NCBI RefSeq assembly: GCF_043555835.1
Contig: NZ_JBIGHV010000002.1
Coordinates: 186,001-250,000 of the forward strand
Length of the DNA stretch: 64,000 nt
Reading direction: 5' to 3'
Origin: Pelomonas parva
GTDB lineage: Bacteria > Pseudomonadota > Gammaproteobacteria > Burkholderiales > Burkholderiaceae_C
Shown here: positions 32,811 to 46,000 of the stretch, piece by piece
Position numbering within the stretch: position 1 is the stretch's first letter
Layout of the letters: the number at the start of each line of letters is the position of its first letter
Notes under the pieces: model-generated
The model's input: only the letters and a program-made list of their open reading frames with translations
The model's database searches: none
What the model was told of the DNA's origin: nothing
Position numbers and translations under genes: made by a program

Positions 32811-33644
32811 TCAGCCGAGCCCGCGGCTCTCGGACGGCAGCGTCGCGTGGCCGCTGTGGTCCGACTCGCGCCAGGCCTTGGGCGTGACGCCCATGCGCTC
32901 CTTGAAGGCACTGATGAAATTCCCCGGGCTGCTGTAGCCGACTTCGTTGGCGATCTCCTGCACGCTCATCTGCGTTTCCACCAGCAGGCGGCAGCCGGTA
33001 CGCACGCGTTCCTCGGCGATGTAGCCCGACACGGTGAGCCCCAGCTGCTGGCGGAACAAGGCCAGCAGGCGAACCTCGTGCGTGCCCACGCTCTGTGCGA
33101 TCTGAGAGACCGTGGGGAGGACGGCCAGGTGCTCGGCGATGTAGCGCATGGCGGCGTGGACCTGCACGGACGTGGCCGGCTCGGCGCCCTCGGCAGGGGT
33201 GAGGGCGGGATCGCTGGCGGCGACCCGCCCGGACAAACGGAGATGCACGAACACGCGTGCCCGCACCTCGGTTGCAGCAAACGGCTTGCCGACATAGTCG
33301 ACGGCACCCAGCGCAAAGCCTTGCAGGCGCTCCTCGACGGCTTGCACGCTCGTCAGGAAGATGACCGGGATGTCGCGCGTGCTGGCATCGGCCTTCAGCA
33401 GGCGGCACACCGCATGGCCATCGGTACCCGGCATCACCACGTCCAGCAGGATCAGGTCGGGCCGCAATGCCTGCGCACGGTGCAGGCCGCTGCGCCCGTC
33501 GAGCGCGTGCTGCACGTCGAAATCACCTTGCAGGATCGCCACCAGCTCGCGCAGGGCCCCTGGGTCGTCGTCGATCAGCAGCAGGCGGGGTCGGGTGCGC
33601 GCAGGGGGAAGGCCGAGGTTCATCAGGACTTGCCTGCCGCGCAT
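32811..33644 (-). CDS. Response regulator with AraC-type DNA-binding domain
   Basis: This 277-aa protein has an N-terminal receiver: RLLLIDDDPGALRE with acidic pair Asp25-26, DLILLDVVMPG with phosphoacceptor Asp68, and Lys in DYVGKPF. The C-terminal AraC/XylS domain has two helix-turn-helix units, ending in QEIANEVGYSSPGNFISAFKERMGVTPKAWRE. Translation may start at 33644 or seven codons later (MNLGLPP, 33623); neither has a strong ribosome-binding site. It forms a two-component system with the kinase 3 bp downstream. It is divergent from the giant adhesin gene across 391 bp, so it is the natural candidate regulator of that operon. The direct target is inferred. Confidence 0.93.
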   Translation of the reverse strand: MRGRQVLMNLGLPPARTRPRLLLIDDDPGALRELVAILQGDFDVQHALDGRSGLHRAQALRPDLILLDVVMPGTDGHAVCRLLKADASTRDIPVIFLTSVQAVEERLQGFALGAVDYVGKPFAATEVRARVFVHLRLSGRVAASDPALTPAEGAEPATSVQVHAAMRYIAEHLAVLPTVSQIAQSVGTHEVRLLALFRQQLGLTVSGYIAEERVRTGCRLLVETQMSVQEIANEVGYSSPGNFISAFKERMGVTPKAWRESDHSGHATLPSESRGLG

Positions 33645-34035
33645 CCCGTGCGCGCGGGGCGTGACGTGCAGTTGGCAGCGGTTTCAGACGGAAACATTCG
33701 GGGCATTTTCACATCGGCCCGGGCCGGCCGGCTCGCGCAAGGTCAAGTGGGCGCCGGCGGTGCGGAGGCCGGAAAACCGGCACTTGCGCACACAAAACGT
33801 GCCGCCGTCTCGGCCGGCCGGTTTTTCCAGAACAAGCACGAGCTTTACCCGCATGAGGGTGCACCGGCGTGCACGACAAACGCGCCGTTGCGGAGCCTGG
33901 CCGGCACCGCGTTGCCTGGCGGTCGGGCTGCGTGCCTGGCCAAGCTCTTTGAAGTCCCCACACCCCTCGCTGTCAGGGGCACCCGCTGTGCCCCTGTGGT
34001 TTCGTTTTTGACGTTTTTTCAGAGCCTTCCCCACC
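33645..34035. promoter_or_regulatory. Divergent regulatory region of the two-component system and the adhesin operon
   Basis: No gene is seen here. It holds several dyads: GTTTC-AGACG-GAAAC (33681-33695), 36 bp before the response-regulator start; GCCGG-AAAA-CCGGC (33768-33781); CGGCCGGCCG (33811-33820); and the leader hairpin described separately. The stretch 33810-33850 carries T-runs unlike the flanking genes. No -10/-35 pair convinces. The dyads are candidate binding sites for the AraC-type regulator; that is inference. Confidence 0.4.
33975..34017 (+). promoter_or_regulatory. Leader hairpin followed by T-rich tract ahead of the giant adhesin
   Basis: AGGGGCAC (33975-33982), loop CCGCT, and GTGCCCCT (33988-33995) form a perfect 8-bp stem. 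GTGG and a T-rich run containing TTTCG, TTTTT and TTTTTT follow, up to 34019, 16 bp before the ATG. The arrangement resembles an intrinsic terminator or attenuator in the mRNA leader. The adhesin start itself has no clear Shine-Dalgarno sequence. Confidence 0.4.
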
Positions 34036-37000
34036 ATGGTCGCAGCGCAACAAGCTCCCCAGGCGCCTCAGAACGTCGCCGAAGCCACCACCACTGGCAC
34101 GAAGCAGCAGCTCCCCGCCGAGACGGTGCAAGGCCCGGAAGCCAGTGGTGATGTGCCTGCGGCCGCGCCGCAAGCCGGCGAAGCCGCCGGTCCTGCGGCT
34201 GCCGCCGAGGCCCCGCCCCCCGTGGTGGGCAAGGTGCGCGAGAGCGGCGCCACGGCACGCGTGCTGCGGGACGGGACGATGGTGGCCCTGCGTCCCGGCG
34301 ACCTGCTGCTGCTGGGCGACGTCGTCGAAAGCGGTGATGCCGGCCCGGTCAAGCTGGACCTGCAGCGCAACGGCTCGCCGGCCGACGACCGCACCGTGTC
34401 CGCCACGCTGGGCGCGCAATCGCGCCTGCTGATGCAGACGCAGCCGGTTGGTGACGAGACGCTGGTGAGCGTGCGCCTGGTGGCTGGCACCGTGGTGGTC
34501 GGCGAAAGCGCCGACAGCCTCGGCATCACGATCGAAACCCCCGCCGGCCGCGTCGTGGCCAAGGGCCAGGGCGTTGGCGTGACCGTCAACCCGACCAGCC
34601 AGGAAACCACCGTGCTGCCGATCGGCATCAGTGCCGCTGTGGCGACGCCCGGCGCTGGCGTGTCAGTGCACGCCAACGGCAGCAGCGCGGATGGCAGCGG
34701 CCTGGCCGTGGGCAGCACCGGCGTCACCCTGCAGGCCGGTGTGGAAACCGCCCGCAGCCCCGACTCCCCCTCGGCCGCCCAGGTCACCTCGATCACCAGC
34801 CTGGCTGGTGCGGGCGCTGGCGCCGGGGCGGGTTCCGGCGTGGGCGGTTCGGCAGGCAACGTGGACGCCGCGTTGAGCAGCAGTTCGTCCGGCGCTGCCA
34901 GCGTGCTGGGCTCCACGGGCGGCCCGGCCGGCCTGGCGGGCCTGTCGGGCTTCACCGGCGCGGCAGTGCCCGGCTCCGCCGGCAGCACCTCGCTGGCCCC
35001 TATTTCCGGCGCGGGCGGCGTGTCCTCCGGTTCGTCCGGCGATGGCGCACCTGCGGCGCCGCTGCCGCCGGCTTCGGTCGTGAGCGCGCCTGTCGCTGCG
35101 CCGACAGCGCCCGCGCCGGTAGCGCCACTGCCGGCGCCGCTGTTGGTGCCTACCGTGTCAGTCCATGACCTGGTGGTGGACGAGAGCACGGGCGTCGCCC
35201 AGGTGCCGATTTCGTTGACGACGCCCACCACCATTGACGTGACGGTGAGCGTGCAAGTCAGCGGCACGGGCGACGGCCGCATCGTGGCCGGCGTGTACAG
35301 CGTGACCGTGCTGGCCGGTGCCACTGAGGCCACCGTGAGCGTGCCCATCGCACGAGACGCCACGCGACAGGCTGAAGGCACGCTGTCGGTGCAGGTGGTC
35401 TCGGTGGTCAATGGCGTGGCAGGCGGGTCGCCGGCCGTGCTGACGGTGCAGGACCAGGCCACCATCGTGGCCGGCCCGGCGGACACCGCGTTGACCGGCG
35501 GCGCGGGCAACGACGCACTGCAGGGCGGCACCGGCAATGACGTGCTCGACGGCGGCGCGGGCCGCGACCAGCTCAACGGCGGCGCCGGCGACGACACACT
35601 CGTCTACGACGCCAATGACATCGGTGCCGACGGTGGTGAAGGCGTCAACACGCTGCGCCTGAACGGCGACGGCGACCTCAGCAACAGCCTGGTCACGCTG
35701 CGCAACATTGAAGCGCTGGACCTGAGCGGCGGCGCCAGCAAGGCCGTCAACCTCTCCGGCACGACGGTGCGGGACCTGCTGCCCGCCGGCCAGAGCGTGC
35801 TGCTCATCAACGGCGACGCAGGCGACGTGATCCGCGTGACGGAAGTCTGGACGCCGAGCAACGGCCCGAACACGCCCGCCGGCTACAACGACTACAGCCG
35901 ACCGGACGGCCTCGGTGGCACGGTGGTGATTCGCCTGGCTGCTGGCGTCGAACTGACCGCAACCCTCACCGCCCCAGCCGGCGGCGGCACGGTGGCCGGC
36001 GGTGCGGGCAACGAAACGCTGCAGGGCGGTAGCGGCGGCGACGTGCTGGACGGCGGCGCAGGCCGTGACCAGCTCAGTGGCGGTGCCGGCAACGACACAC
36101 TGGTCTACGACCCGAACGACATCGGCGCCGACGGCGGCGAAGGCCTCAACACGCTGAAGCTGGGCGGTGACGGCGACCTCAACAACAGCTTGGTCAACCT
36201 GCGCAACATCGAGGCGCTGGACCTGAGCGGCGGCGCCGGCAAGGTGGACCTGTCTGGCACGACGGTGCGCGACCTGCTGCCGGCGGGCCAGGACGTGCTG
36301 GTGATCACCGGCGACGCCGGTGACGTCATCCGCGTGACGGAAGTCTGGACGCCGAGCAACGGCCCGAACACGCCGGCGGGCTACACCGACTACAGCCGGC
36401 CCGACGGCCTGGGCGGCACCATAGTCATCCGCCTGGCGCCTGGCGTCGAGCTGACCTCCACCCTCAGCGCCCCGGCCAGCGGTGGCACGGTGGCTGGCGG
36501 TGCGGGCAACGAAACGCTGCGGGGCGGTAGCGGCGGCGACGTGCTGGACGGCGGCGCAGGCCGTGACCAGCTCAGCGGCGGTGCCGGCAACGACACACTG
36601 GTCTACGACCCGAACGACATCGGCGCCGATGGCGGCGAAGGCCTCAACACGCTGAAGCTGGGCGGTGACGGCGACCTCAACAACAGCCTGGTCAACCTGC
36701 GCAACATTGAGGCGCTGGACCTGAGCGGCGGCGCCGGCAACGTGGACCTGTCCGGTACGACCGTGCGCGACCTGCTGCCGGCGGGTCAGGACGTGCTGGT
36801 GATCACCGGCGACGCGGGTGACGTGATCCGCGTGACGGAAGTCTGGACGCCGAGCAACGGCCCGAACACGCCGGCCGGCTATACCGACTACAGCCGGCCC
36901 GACGGCCTGGGCGGCACCATAGTCATCCGCCTGGCGCCTGGCGTCGAGCTGACCTCCACCCTCAGCGCCCCGGCCAGCGGTGGCACGGTGGCTGGCGGTG

Positions 37001-40000
37001 CGGGCAACGAAACGCTGCAGGGCGGTAGCGGCGGCGACGTGCTGGACGGCGGCGCAGGCCGTGACCAGCTCAGCGGCGGTGCCGGCAACGACACACTGGT
37101 CTACGACCCGAACGACATCGGCGCCGATGGCGGCGAAGGCCTCAACACGCTGAAGCTGGGCGGTGACGGCGACCTCAACAACAGCCTGGTCAACCTGCGC
37201 AACATTGAGGCGCTGGACCTGAGCGGCGGCGCCGGCAACGTGGACCTGTCCGGTACGACCGTGCGCGACCTGCTGCCGGCGGGTCAGGACGTGCTGGTGA
37301 TCACCGGCGACGCGGGTGACGTGATCCGCGTGACGGAAGTCTGGACGCCGAGCAACGGCCCGAACACGCCGGCCGGCTATACCGACTACAGCCGGCCCGA
37401 CGGCCTGGGCGGCACCATCGTCATTCGCCTGGCGCCTGGCGTCGAGCTGACCTCCACCCTCAGCGCACCTGCCAGCGGCGGCACGGTGGCTGGCGGCGCG
37501 GGCAACGAAACGCTGCAGGGCGGCAGCGGCGGCGACGTGCTGGACGGCGGCGCAGGCAGCGACCAGCTCAGCGGCGGTGCCGGCAATGACACGCTGGTCT
37601 ACGACCCCAACGACATCGGCGCCGATGGCGGCGAAGGCGTCAACACGCTGAAGCTGGGCAGTGACGGCGACCTGAGCAACAGCCTGGTGGACCTGCGCAA
37701 CATCGAAGCGCTGGACCTCAGCGGCGGCGCCAGCAACGTGGACCTGTCCGGCACGACGGTGCGCGACCTGCTGCCGGCGGGTCAGGACGTGCTGCTCATC
37801 AACGGCGACGCGGGCGACGTGATCCGCGTCACCGAAGTCTGGGAGCCGAGCAACGGCCCCGACACGCCGGCGGGCTATACCGACTACAGCCGCCCCGACG
37901 GCCTGGGCGGCACCATCATCATTCGCCTGGCGCCCGGCGTGGAGTTGACCTCGACGCTGACGGCACCGGCCAGCGGTGGCACGGTGGCCGGCGGTGCGGG
38001 CAACGAAACGCTGCAGGGCGGTAGCGGAGGCGACGTGCTGGACGGCGGCGCAGGCAGCGACCAGCTCAGCGGCGGCGCCGGCAATGACACGCTGGTCTAC
38101 GACCCCAACGACATCGGCGCGGACGGCGGCGAAGGCGTCAACACGCTGAAGCTGGGCAGTGACGGCGACCTCAGCAACAGCCTGGTGGACCTGCGCAACA
38201 TCGAGGCACTGGACCTCAGCGGCGGCGCCAGCAACGTGGACCTGTCCGGCACGACGGTACGCGACCTGCTGCCGGCCGGTCAGGACGTGCTGCTCATCAA
38301 CGGCGATTCGGGCGACGTGATCCGCGTCACCGAAGTCTGGGAGCCGAGCAACGGCCCCAACACGCCGGCGGGCTATACCGACTACAGCCGCCCCGACGGC
38401 CTGGGCGGCACCATCATCATTCGCCTGGCGCCCGGCGTGGAGTTGACCTCGACGCTGACCGCGCCAGCGGCCGGCGGCACGGTGGACGGCGGCGCTGGCG
38501 ACGAGTCGCTGCAAGGCGGCGGCGGCAACGACGTGCTCGACGGCGGTGCGGGCAGCGACCAGCTCAGCGGCGGTGCCGGCAATGACACGCTGGTCTACGA
38601 CCCCAACGACATCGGCGCCGATGGCGGCGAAGGCGTCAACACGCTGAAGCTGGGCAGTGACGGCGATCTCAGCAACAGCCTGGTGGACCTGCGCAACATC
38701 GAGGCACTGGACCTCAGCGGCGGCGCCAGCAACGTGGACCTGTCCGGCACGACGGTGCGCGACCTGCTGCCGGCCGGTCAGGACGTGCTGCTCATCAACG
38801 GCGACGCGGGCGACGTGATCAGCGTCACCGAAGTCTGGGAGCCGAGCAACGGCCCCGACACGCCGGCCGGCTACACCGACTACAGCCGCCCCGACGGCGT
38901 GGGCGGCACCATCGTCATTCGCCTGGCGCCTGGCGTGGAGTTGACCTCGACGCTGACCGCGCCAGCGGCCGGCGGCACGGTGGACGGCGGCGCCGGCGAC
39001 GAGTCGCTGCAGGGCGGCGGCGGCAACGACGTGCTCGACGGCGGCGCAGGCAGCGACCAGCTCAGCGGCGGCGCCGGCAACGACACGCTGGTCTACGACG
39101 GCAACGACATCGGCGCCGACGGCGGCACCGGCGTCAACACGCTGCGCCTGGACGGCGATGCCGACCTCGGCAACAGCCAGGTCGTGCTGCGCAACATCGA
39201 GGCCTTGGACTTGGGTGGCGGGGCCAGTGGCTCCACCACGCAAGTGGCGTTGTCGAGCGAGGCGTTGCGTGCGCTGCTGCCCGCCGATGGCGACACGCTG
39301 CGCATCAGCGGCGATGCGGGCGACAGCGTGGTGGTCACCGAGCAATGGACGCTGGTGGGCAGCACCAACGGCGTCACCGTCTACACACGGGAGCACGACG
39401 GCGACACGCTGCGGCTGGAACTCAGCGGTGGCGTGGTGCTCAGCTCGGGTCTCGACATCACCGGCACGGCGGACGCCAACCTCACCGAAACCAACGCTGC
39501 GCTCACCGCCACCGGCACGCTGCAGGCGGCCTACCCGGCGGAGCCGGCCACCTTCGTCGCGCAGACCGGCGTGGCGGGCAGCAATGGCTACGGCAGCTTC
39601 AGCATCGACGCGGCCGGCGCATGGACCTACACGGCGGGCAGCGCCCACGATGCCTTTGTGGCAGGCACGGCCTACACCGACAGCATCACCGTGGCAACCG
39701 CCGATGGCACGCAGCAGGTCATCACCGTCACGATCACCGGCAGCAACGATGCGGCCGTCATCACTGGCACGAGTACGGCGGCGCTGACCGAGAGCAACGC
39801 GTCGCAGAGCACGGGTGGCACGCTCAGCGCCACCGACGTGGACAACTCGGCGGCCTTCGTTGCCCAGACCGGCGTGGCCGGCAGCAACGGCCACGGCACG
39901 TTCAGCATCAATGCGGCCGGCGCGTGGACCTACGCCCTCAGCGGCGCGCAGGACGCGCTCGTGGCAGGCACGGTCTATACCGACAGCATCACGGTGGCCA

Positions 40001-43000
40001 CGGCCGACGGGACGCAGCAGGTCCTCACCGTCACGCTCACCGGCAGCAACGACGCAGCCGTCATCACCGGCAGCAGCACCGCCGTACTGACCGAAAGCAA
40101 CGCCGCGCAAAGCACCGGCGGCACGCTCGCCGCGTCCGACGTGGACGGCTCGGCCGCCTTCGTCGCGCAGACCGGCGTGGCCGGCAGCAATGGCTACGGC
40201 AGCTTCAGCATCGACGCGGCCGGCGTGTGGACGTACACGATGGGCAGTGCACATGACGCCTTCGTGGGCGGCCGCACGTACACCGACAGCCTGACCGTCG
40301 CCACGGCCGACGGCACGCAGCAGGTCATCACCGTCACGCTCACCGGCACCAACGACGCGGCCGTCATCACAGGCGCATCCACTGCGGCGCTGACCGAGAG
40401 CAACACCGCGCAGAGCACTGCCGGCACGCTCGCCGCCAGCGATGTCGACGGCTCGGCCGCCTTCGTCGCCCAGACCGGCGTGGCCGGCAGCAACGGCTAT
40501 GGCTCCTTCAGCATCGACGCGGCGGGCGCGTGGACGTACACGATGGGCAGCGCGCAGGACGCCCTCGTGGCGGGCACGGCCTACACCGACAGCTTCACGG
40601 TCGCCACGTCTGACGGCACGCAGCAGGTCATCACCGTCAACCTCACGGGCACCAACGATGCGGCCGTCATCACCGGCAGCAACGCCGCCTCGCTGACCGA
40701 AAGCGATGCCGCGCAAAGCACCGGCGGCACGCTCAGCGCGACCGACGTGGACAGCTCGGCCGCCTTCGTTGCCCAGACCGGCGCGGCTGGCAGCAACGGC
40801 TACGGCAGCTTCAGCATCGATGCGGCTGGCGCGTGGACCTACACGCTGGGCAGCGCGCAGGACGCCTTCGTGGCGGGCTCGACGTACACCGACAGCCTCA
40901 CGGTCGCCACCGCCGACGGCACGCAGCAAGTCATCACCGTCACCCTCACCGGCAGCAACGACGCCGCCGTCATCACGGGCAGCAGCACCGCAGCGCTGAC
41001 CGAAGGCAACGCCGCGCAAAGCACCAGCGGCACGCTGGGCGCAACCGACGTGGACGGCTCCGCTGCCTTCGTCGCGCAGACCGGCGTCGCCGGCAGCAAT
41101 GGCTACGGCAGCTTCGCCATCGACACGGCCGGCGCGTGGACCTACACGATGGGCAGCGCGCACGATGCCTTCGTGGCGGGCACGGCCTACACCGACAGCT
41201 TCACGGTCGCCACGGCCGATGGCACGCAGCAGGTCATCACGGTCACCCTCACCGGCAGCAACGACGCGGCCGTCATCACGGGCACCAGCACGGCTGCGCT
41301 GACCGAGAGCAGCGCAGCGCAAAGCACCAGCGGCACGCTGGCCGCGACCGACGTGGACAACGCCGCCGCCTTCGTCGCCCAGACCGGCGTGGCCGGCAGC
41401 AATGGCTACGGCAGCTTCAGCATCGATGCGGCCGGCGCGTGGACGTACACGATGGGCAGCGCGCACGATGCCTTCGTGGCGGGCACGGCCTACACCGACA
41501 GCATCACGGTCGCCACCGCCGACGGCACGCAGCAAGTCATCACCGTCACGCTCACCGGCACGAACGATGCCGCCGTCATCACGGGCTCCAGCACCGCCGC
41601 GCTGACCGAGAGCAACGCGGCGCAAAGCACCGGCGGCACGCTGAGCGCGACCGATGTGGACGGCTCCGGCGCCTTCATCGCCCAGACCGGCGTGGTCGGC
41701 AGCAATGGCCACGGCAGTTTCAGCATCGATGCGGCTGGCGTGTGGACCTACACGATGGGCAGCGCGCAGGACGCCTTCGTCGGCGGTCAGACCTACACCG
41801 ACAGCCTGACCGTCGCCACGGCCGACGGCACGCAGCAGGTCATCACGGTCACCCTGACCGGCAGCAACGACGCCGCCGTCATCACCGGCAGCAGCACGGC
41901 TGCGCTGACCGAGAGCAACGCCGCGCAAAGCACCGGCGGCACGCTGGGTGCGACCGACGTCGACAGCTCCGCCGCCTTCATCGCCCAGACCAGCGTGGCC
42001 GGCAGCAACGGCTACGGCAGCTTCAGCATCGACACGGCCGGCGTGTGGACGTACACGATGGGCAGTGCGCAAGACGCCTTCGTCGCCGGCAACGCCTACA
42101 CCGACAGCCTCACGGTCGCCACCGCCGATGGCACGCAGCAAGTCATCACCGTCACGCTCACCGGCAGCAACGATGCCGCCGTCATCACCGGCGCCAGCAC
42201 TGCAGCGCTGACCGAGAGCAACACTGCACAAAGCACAGGCGGCACGCTCGCCGCCAGTGATATCGACAGCTCCGCCGCCTTCGTCGCGCAAACCGGCGCG
42301 GCCGGCAGCAACGGCTACGGCACGTTCAGCATCGACACGGCCGGCGTGTGGACGTACACGATGGGCAGCGCCCACAACGCGTTCGTGGCGGGCTCGAACT
42401 ACACGGACAGCATCACCGTCGCCACCGCCGATGGCACACAGCAAGTCATCACCGTCACCCTCACCGGCAGCAACGACGCTGCGGTGATCACCGGCACCAG
42501 CACCGCCTCGCTGACCGAGACCGACGCCGCGCAGAGCACCGGCGGCACGCTGGCCGTCAGCGATGTCGACAGCACCGCCAGCTTCGTCGCGCAGACCAAC
42601 GTCGCGGGCAGCAACGGCTACGGCACGTTCAGCATCGACACCGCCGGCGTGTGGACCTACACCATGGGCAGCGCGCAGGACGCGTTCGTCACCGGCACGG
42701 CCTACACCGACAGCCTCACCGTGGCCTCGGCGGACGGCACGCAGCAGGTCATCACGGTCACCATGACCGGCACCGCCGACACGCGCACCGGCACCTCGGG
42801 CGACGACATCTACGTGGTGGTGGACGCCAACGACGTGGTCGTCGAAAACCTCAACGCAGGCAACGACGAGGTGCGCACCACGCTGGCCAGCTACACGCTG
42901 ACCGCCAACGTCGAGAAGCTCACCTTCACCTTCACCGGCAGCGCCAACGCCACCGGCACCGGCAACGTGCTGGACAACGTCATCACCGGCAACGTCGGCG

Positions 43001-46000
43001 ACGACCTGCTGGACGGCGGCGCCGGCAACGACACCCTCACCGGCGGCCAGGGCAACGACACCTACATCGTCGACGCGGCGGGCGACAGCGTCGTCGAGGC
43101 CGCCAGCCAGGGCACGGACGAAGTGCGCACCGCACTCGCCAGCTATACGCTCGCCGCCAACGTCGAGAACCTGCGCCTCACCGGCGGCAGCGCCAGCGGC
43201 ACCGGCAACACGCTGGACAACGTCATCACCGGCGGCACCGGCAACGACAGCCTCTACGGCCTGGCCGGCACCGACACGCTGAGCGGCGGCGACGGCAGCG
43301 ACCTGCTCGACGGCGGCACCGGCAACGACGCGCTGAGCGGCGGCGCCGGCGACGACCTCTACAACGTCGACGCGGTGGGCGACAGCGTCACCGAAGCGGC
43401 CGGCGAAGGCACGGACGAGGTCCGCACCACGCTCACCAGCTACACCCTCGGCGCCCATGTCGAGAACCTCAGCTACAGCAACGCCGCCTTCAACGGCGTG
43501 GGCACCGGCGCCTTCACCGGCACAGGCAATGCGCTGGACAACACCATCACCGGCGGCAGCGGCAACGACACGCTGACCGGCGGCGGTGGCAACGACACCT
43601 TGATCGGCAACGCCGGCGCGGACCAACTCGACGGCGGCACGGGTGCCGACGCGATGACCGGCGGCCTCGGCGACGACACCTACACCGTGGACGACGCGGC
43701 CGACACCGTCACCGAACTCGGCGGCGGCGGCACCGACACCGTGCGCACCGCGCTGACCGTGTATGCGCTGGGCGCCAATGTCGAGAACCTCGTGTTCACC
43801 GGCAGCGCCGACGCCACCGGCACCGGCAATGACGAGTTCAACGCGCTGACCGGCGGCAGCGGCAACGACAGCCTCTCCGGCGGCCTGGGCAACGACACGC
43901 TGGCCGGCGGCGCCGGCAATGACCTGCTGGACGGCGGCACGGCCACCGACACGGCCGACTACAGCGCCGAGACCAACGCCGTCAGCGCCAGCCTCGCCAG
44001 CGGCACGGCCACCGACGGCAGCGGCGGCAGCGACACCTTTGTCTCCATCGAGAACCTCACCGGCGGCGCCGGTGGCGACACGCTGGTGGGCGACAGCGGC
44101 GCCAACCGCCTCGATGGCGGCCTGGGCAACGACAGCATCACCGGCGGTGCCGGCAACGACACACTGATTGGCGGCGGTGGCATCGACACCGCGATCTATA
44201 GCGCCAGCAGCAGCGCCGTCACCGTCAACCTGCTCGCCGGCACCGCCAGCGACGGCCTGGGCGGCAGCGACACGCTCAGCGGTTTCGAGAACGTGCAGGG
44301 CGGCAGCGGCAACGACAGCCTGACCGGCGACAACGGCGACAACCTGCTGGCCGGCAACGACGGCAACGACTTGCTCTCCGGCGGCGCGGGCAACGACACG
44401 CTGCAGGGCGGCGCGGGCAACGACACGCTGCGCGGCGGCGCCGGCACCGACAGCCTGGACGGCGGCGGCCACGGCATCGGCGCCACCGACGGCGACATCG
44501 CCGACTATTCCGACCAAGCCACGGCAGTCACCGCCAGCCTGGCCACCGGCACGGCCACCGGCGCCAGCATCGGCACCGACACGTTGGCCAACATCGAGCA
44601 CCTCGCCGGCGGCAGCGCCAACGACACGCTCACCGGCGACGCCAACGCCAACATCCTCTGGGGAAATGCCGGCGTCGACACCCTCGTGGGCGGCGCGGGC
44701 AACGACACGCTGCGCGGCGGCGCGGGCAACGACAGCATCGACGGCGGCGCCGACATCGACACGCTCTCGTACAGCGACATCAACGGCCCCGTCATCGTCA
44801 ACCTGGGCAGCACGACGCACAGCATCACCGTGCGCGTCAACGGCGTGGACTACGCCTACAACGTGCTGGCCGGTACCTCGCAGGGCGTCAGCCAGGCCGG
44901 CTCCACGGCCGGCACCGACACGCTCAGCAATGTCGAGAACATCGTCGGCTCCGGCGGCGCCGACATCATCATCGGCAGCGACGGCGACAACTTCATCGAC
45001 GGCGCCGATGGCGGCGACACGCTCTCCGGCGGCGCCGGCAACGACACCCTCGTCTTCGACGAGAACGACGCGCTGGTCGACGGCGGCGCCGGCAGCGGCG
45101 ACACGCTGCTCGTGCGCGCCGGCATCAGCACGCTGGACCTGACCCTCGTGCGCGACGAAGTGCTGCAGAACCTGGAAGTCCTCGACATCAGCGACGGCGG
45201 CGTGCAGTACGTCAAGCTGTCTGACGCCGACATCCGCGCCATGACCGGCGGCCTGTCCACCGGCACGCTCATCATCAACGGCGGCGCGGAGGACAGCGTG
45301 CGCCTGGTGGGCGCCAACTGGCCCACCACCGGCATCCCCACCGAGGTCATCGGCAGCACCACCTACAACGTCTACACCTACAACGGCGCGACGCTCAAGG
45401 TGCAGGCCGGCATCACCGTCGGCTACATCTTCAGCTCCGACGACACGGCCCAGACCAGCATCGGCAGCAGCGGCAGCGATGTCTACAGCGGCAATGGCGG
45501 CGACGACACCTTCGACGCCGGCGCCGGCGAGGACGACGGCGACGGCGGCAGTGGCAACGACTTGATGATCGGCGGCGCCGGCAACGACACGCTGCGCGGC
45601 GGCACCGGCAACGACACGCTCTACGGCGGCGACCAGGCCAACAGCAACGGCAGCGGCAACGACACGCTGGACGGCGGCGACGGCGACGACACGATCAGCG
45701 GCGCCGACGGCGACGACATCCTGCTCGGCGGCGCCGGCAACGACAACCTGGACGGCGGCCTCGGCAACGACACGCTGACGGGCGGTGACGGCAACGACAC
45801 GCTCTCCGGCGGTGCCGGTGACGACAGCCTGGACGGCGGCGCCGGCAACGACAGCATCGCGGCCGGTGAGGGCGCCAACACCGTGGACGCCGGCATCGGC
45901 GACGACAGCGTCACCGCCGGCTCCGGCAACGACACGCTCGACGGCGGCAGCGGCGTCGACACCATCGACTACAGCGCGCAGACGGCGGCCATCGTCGCCA

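Noticed and set aside
35497..42775. Regularly spaced repeats that might suggest a CRISPR array
   Set aside because: Periods of 498 and 303 bp, no unique spacers, and an intact reading frame throughout. They are protein-coding domain repeats.
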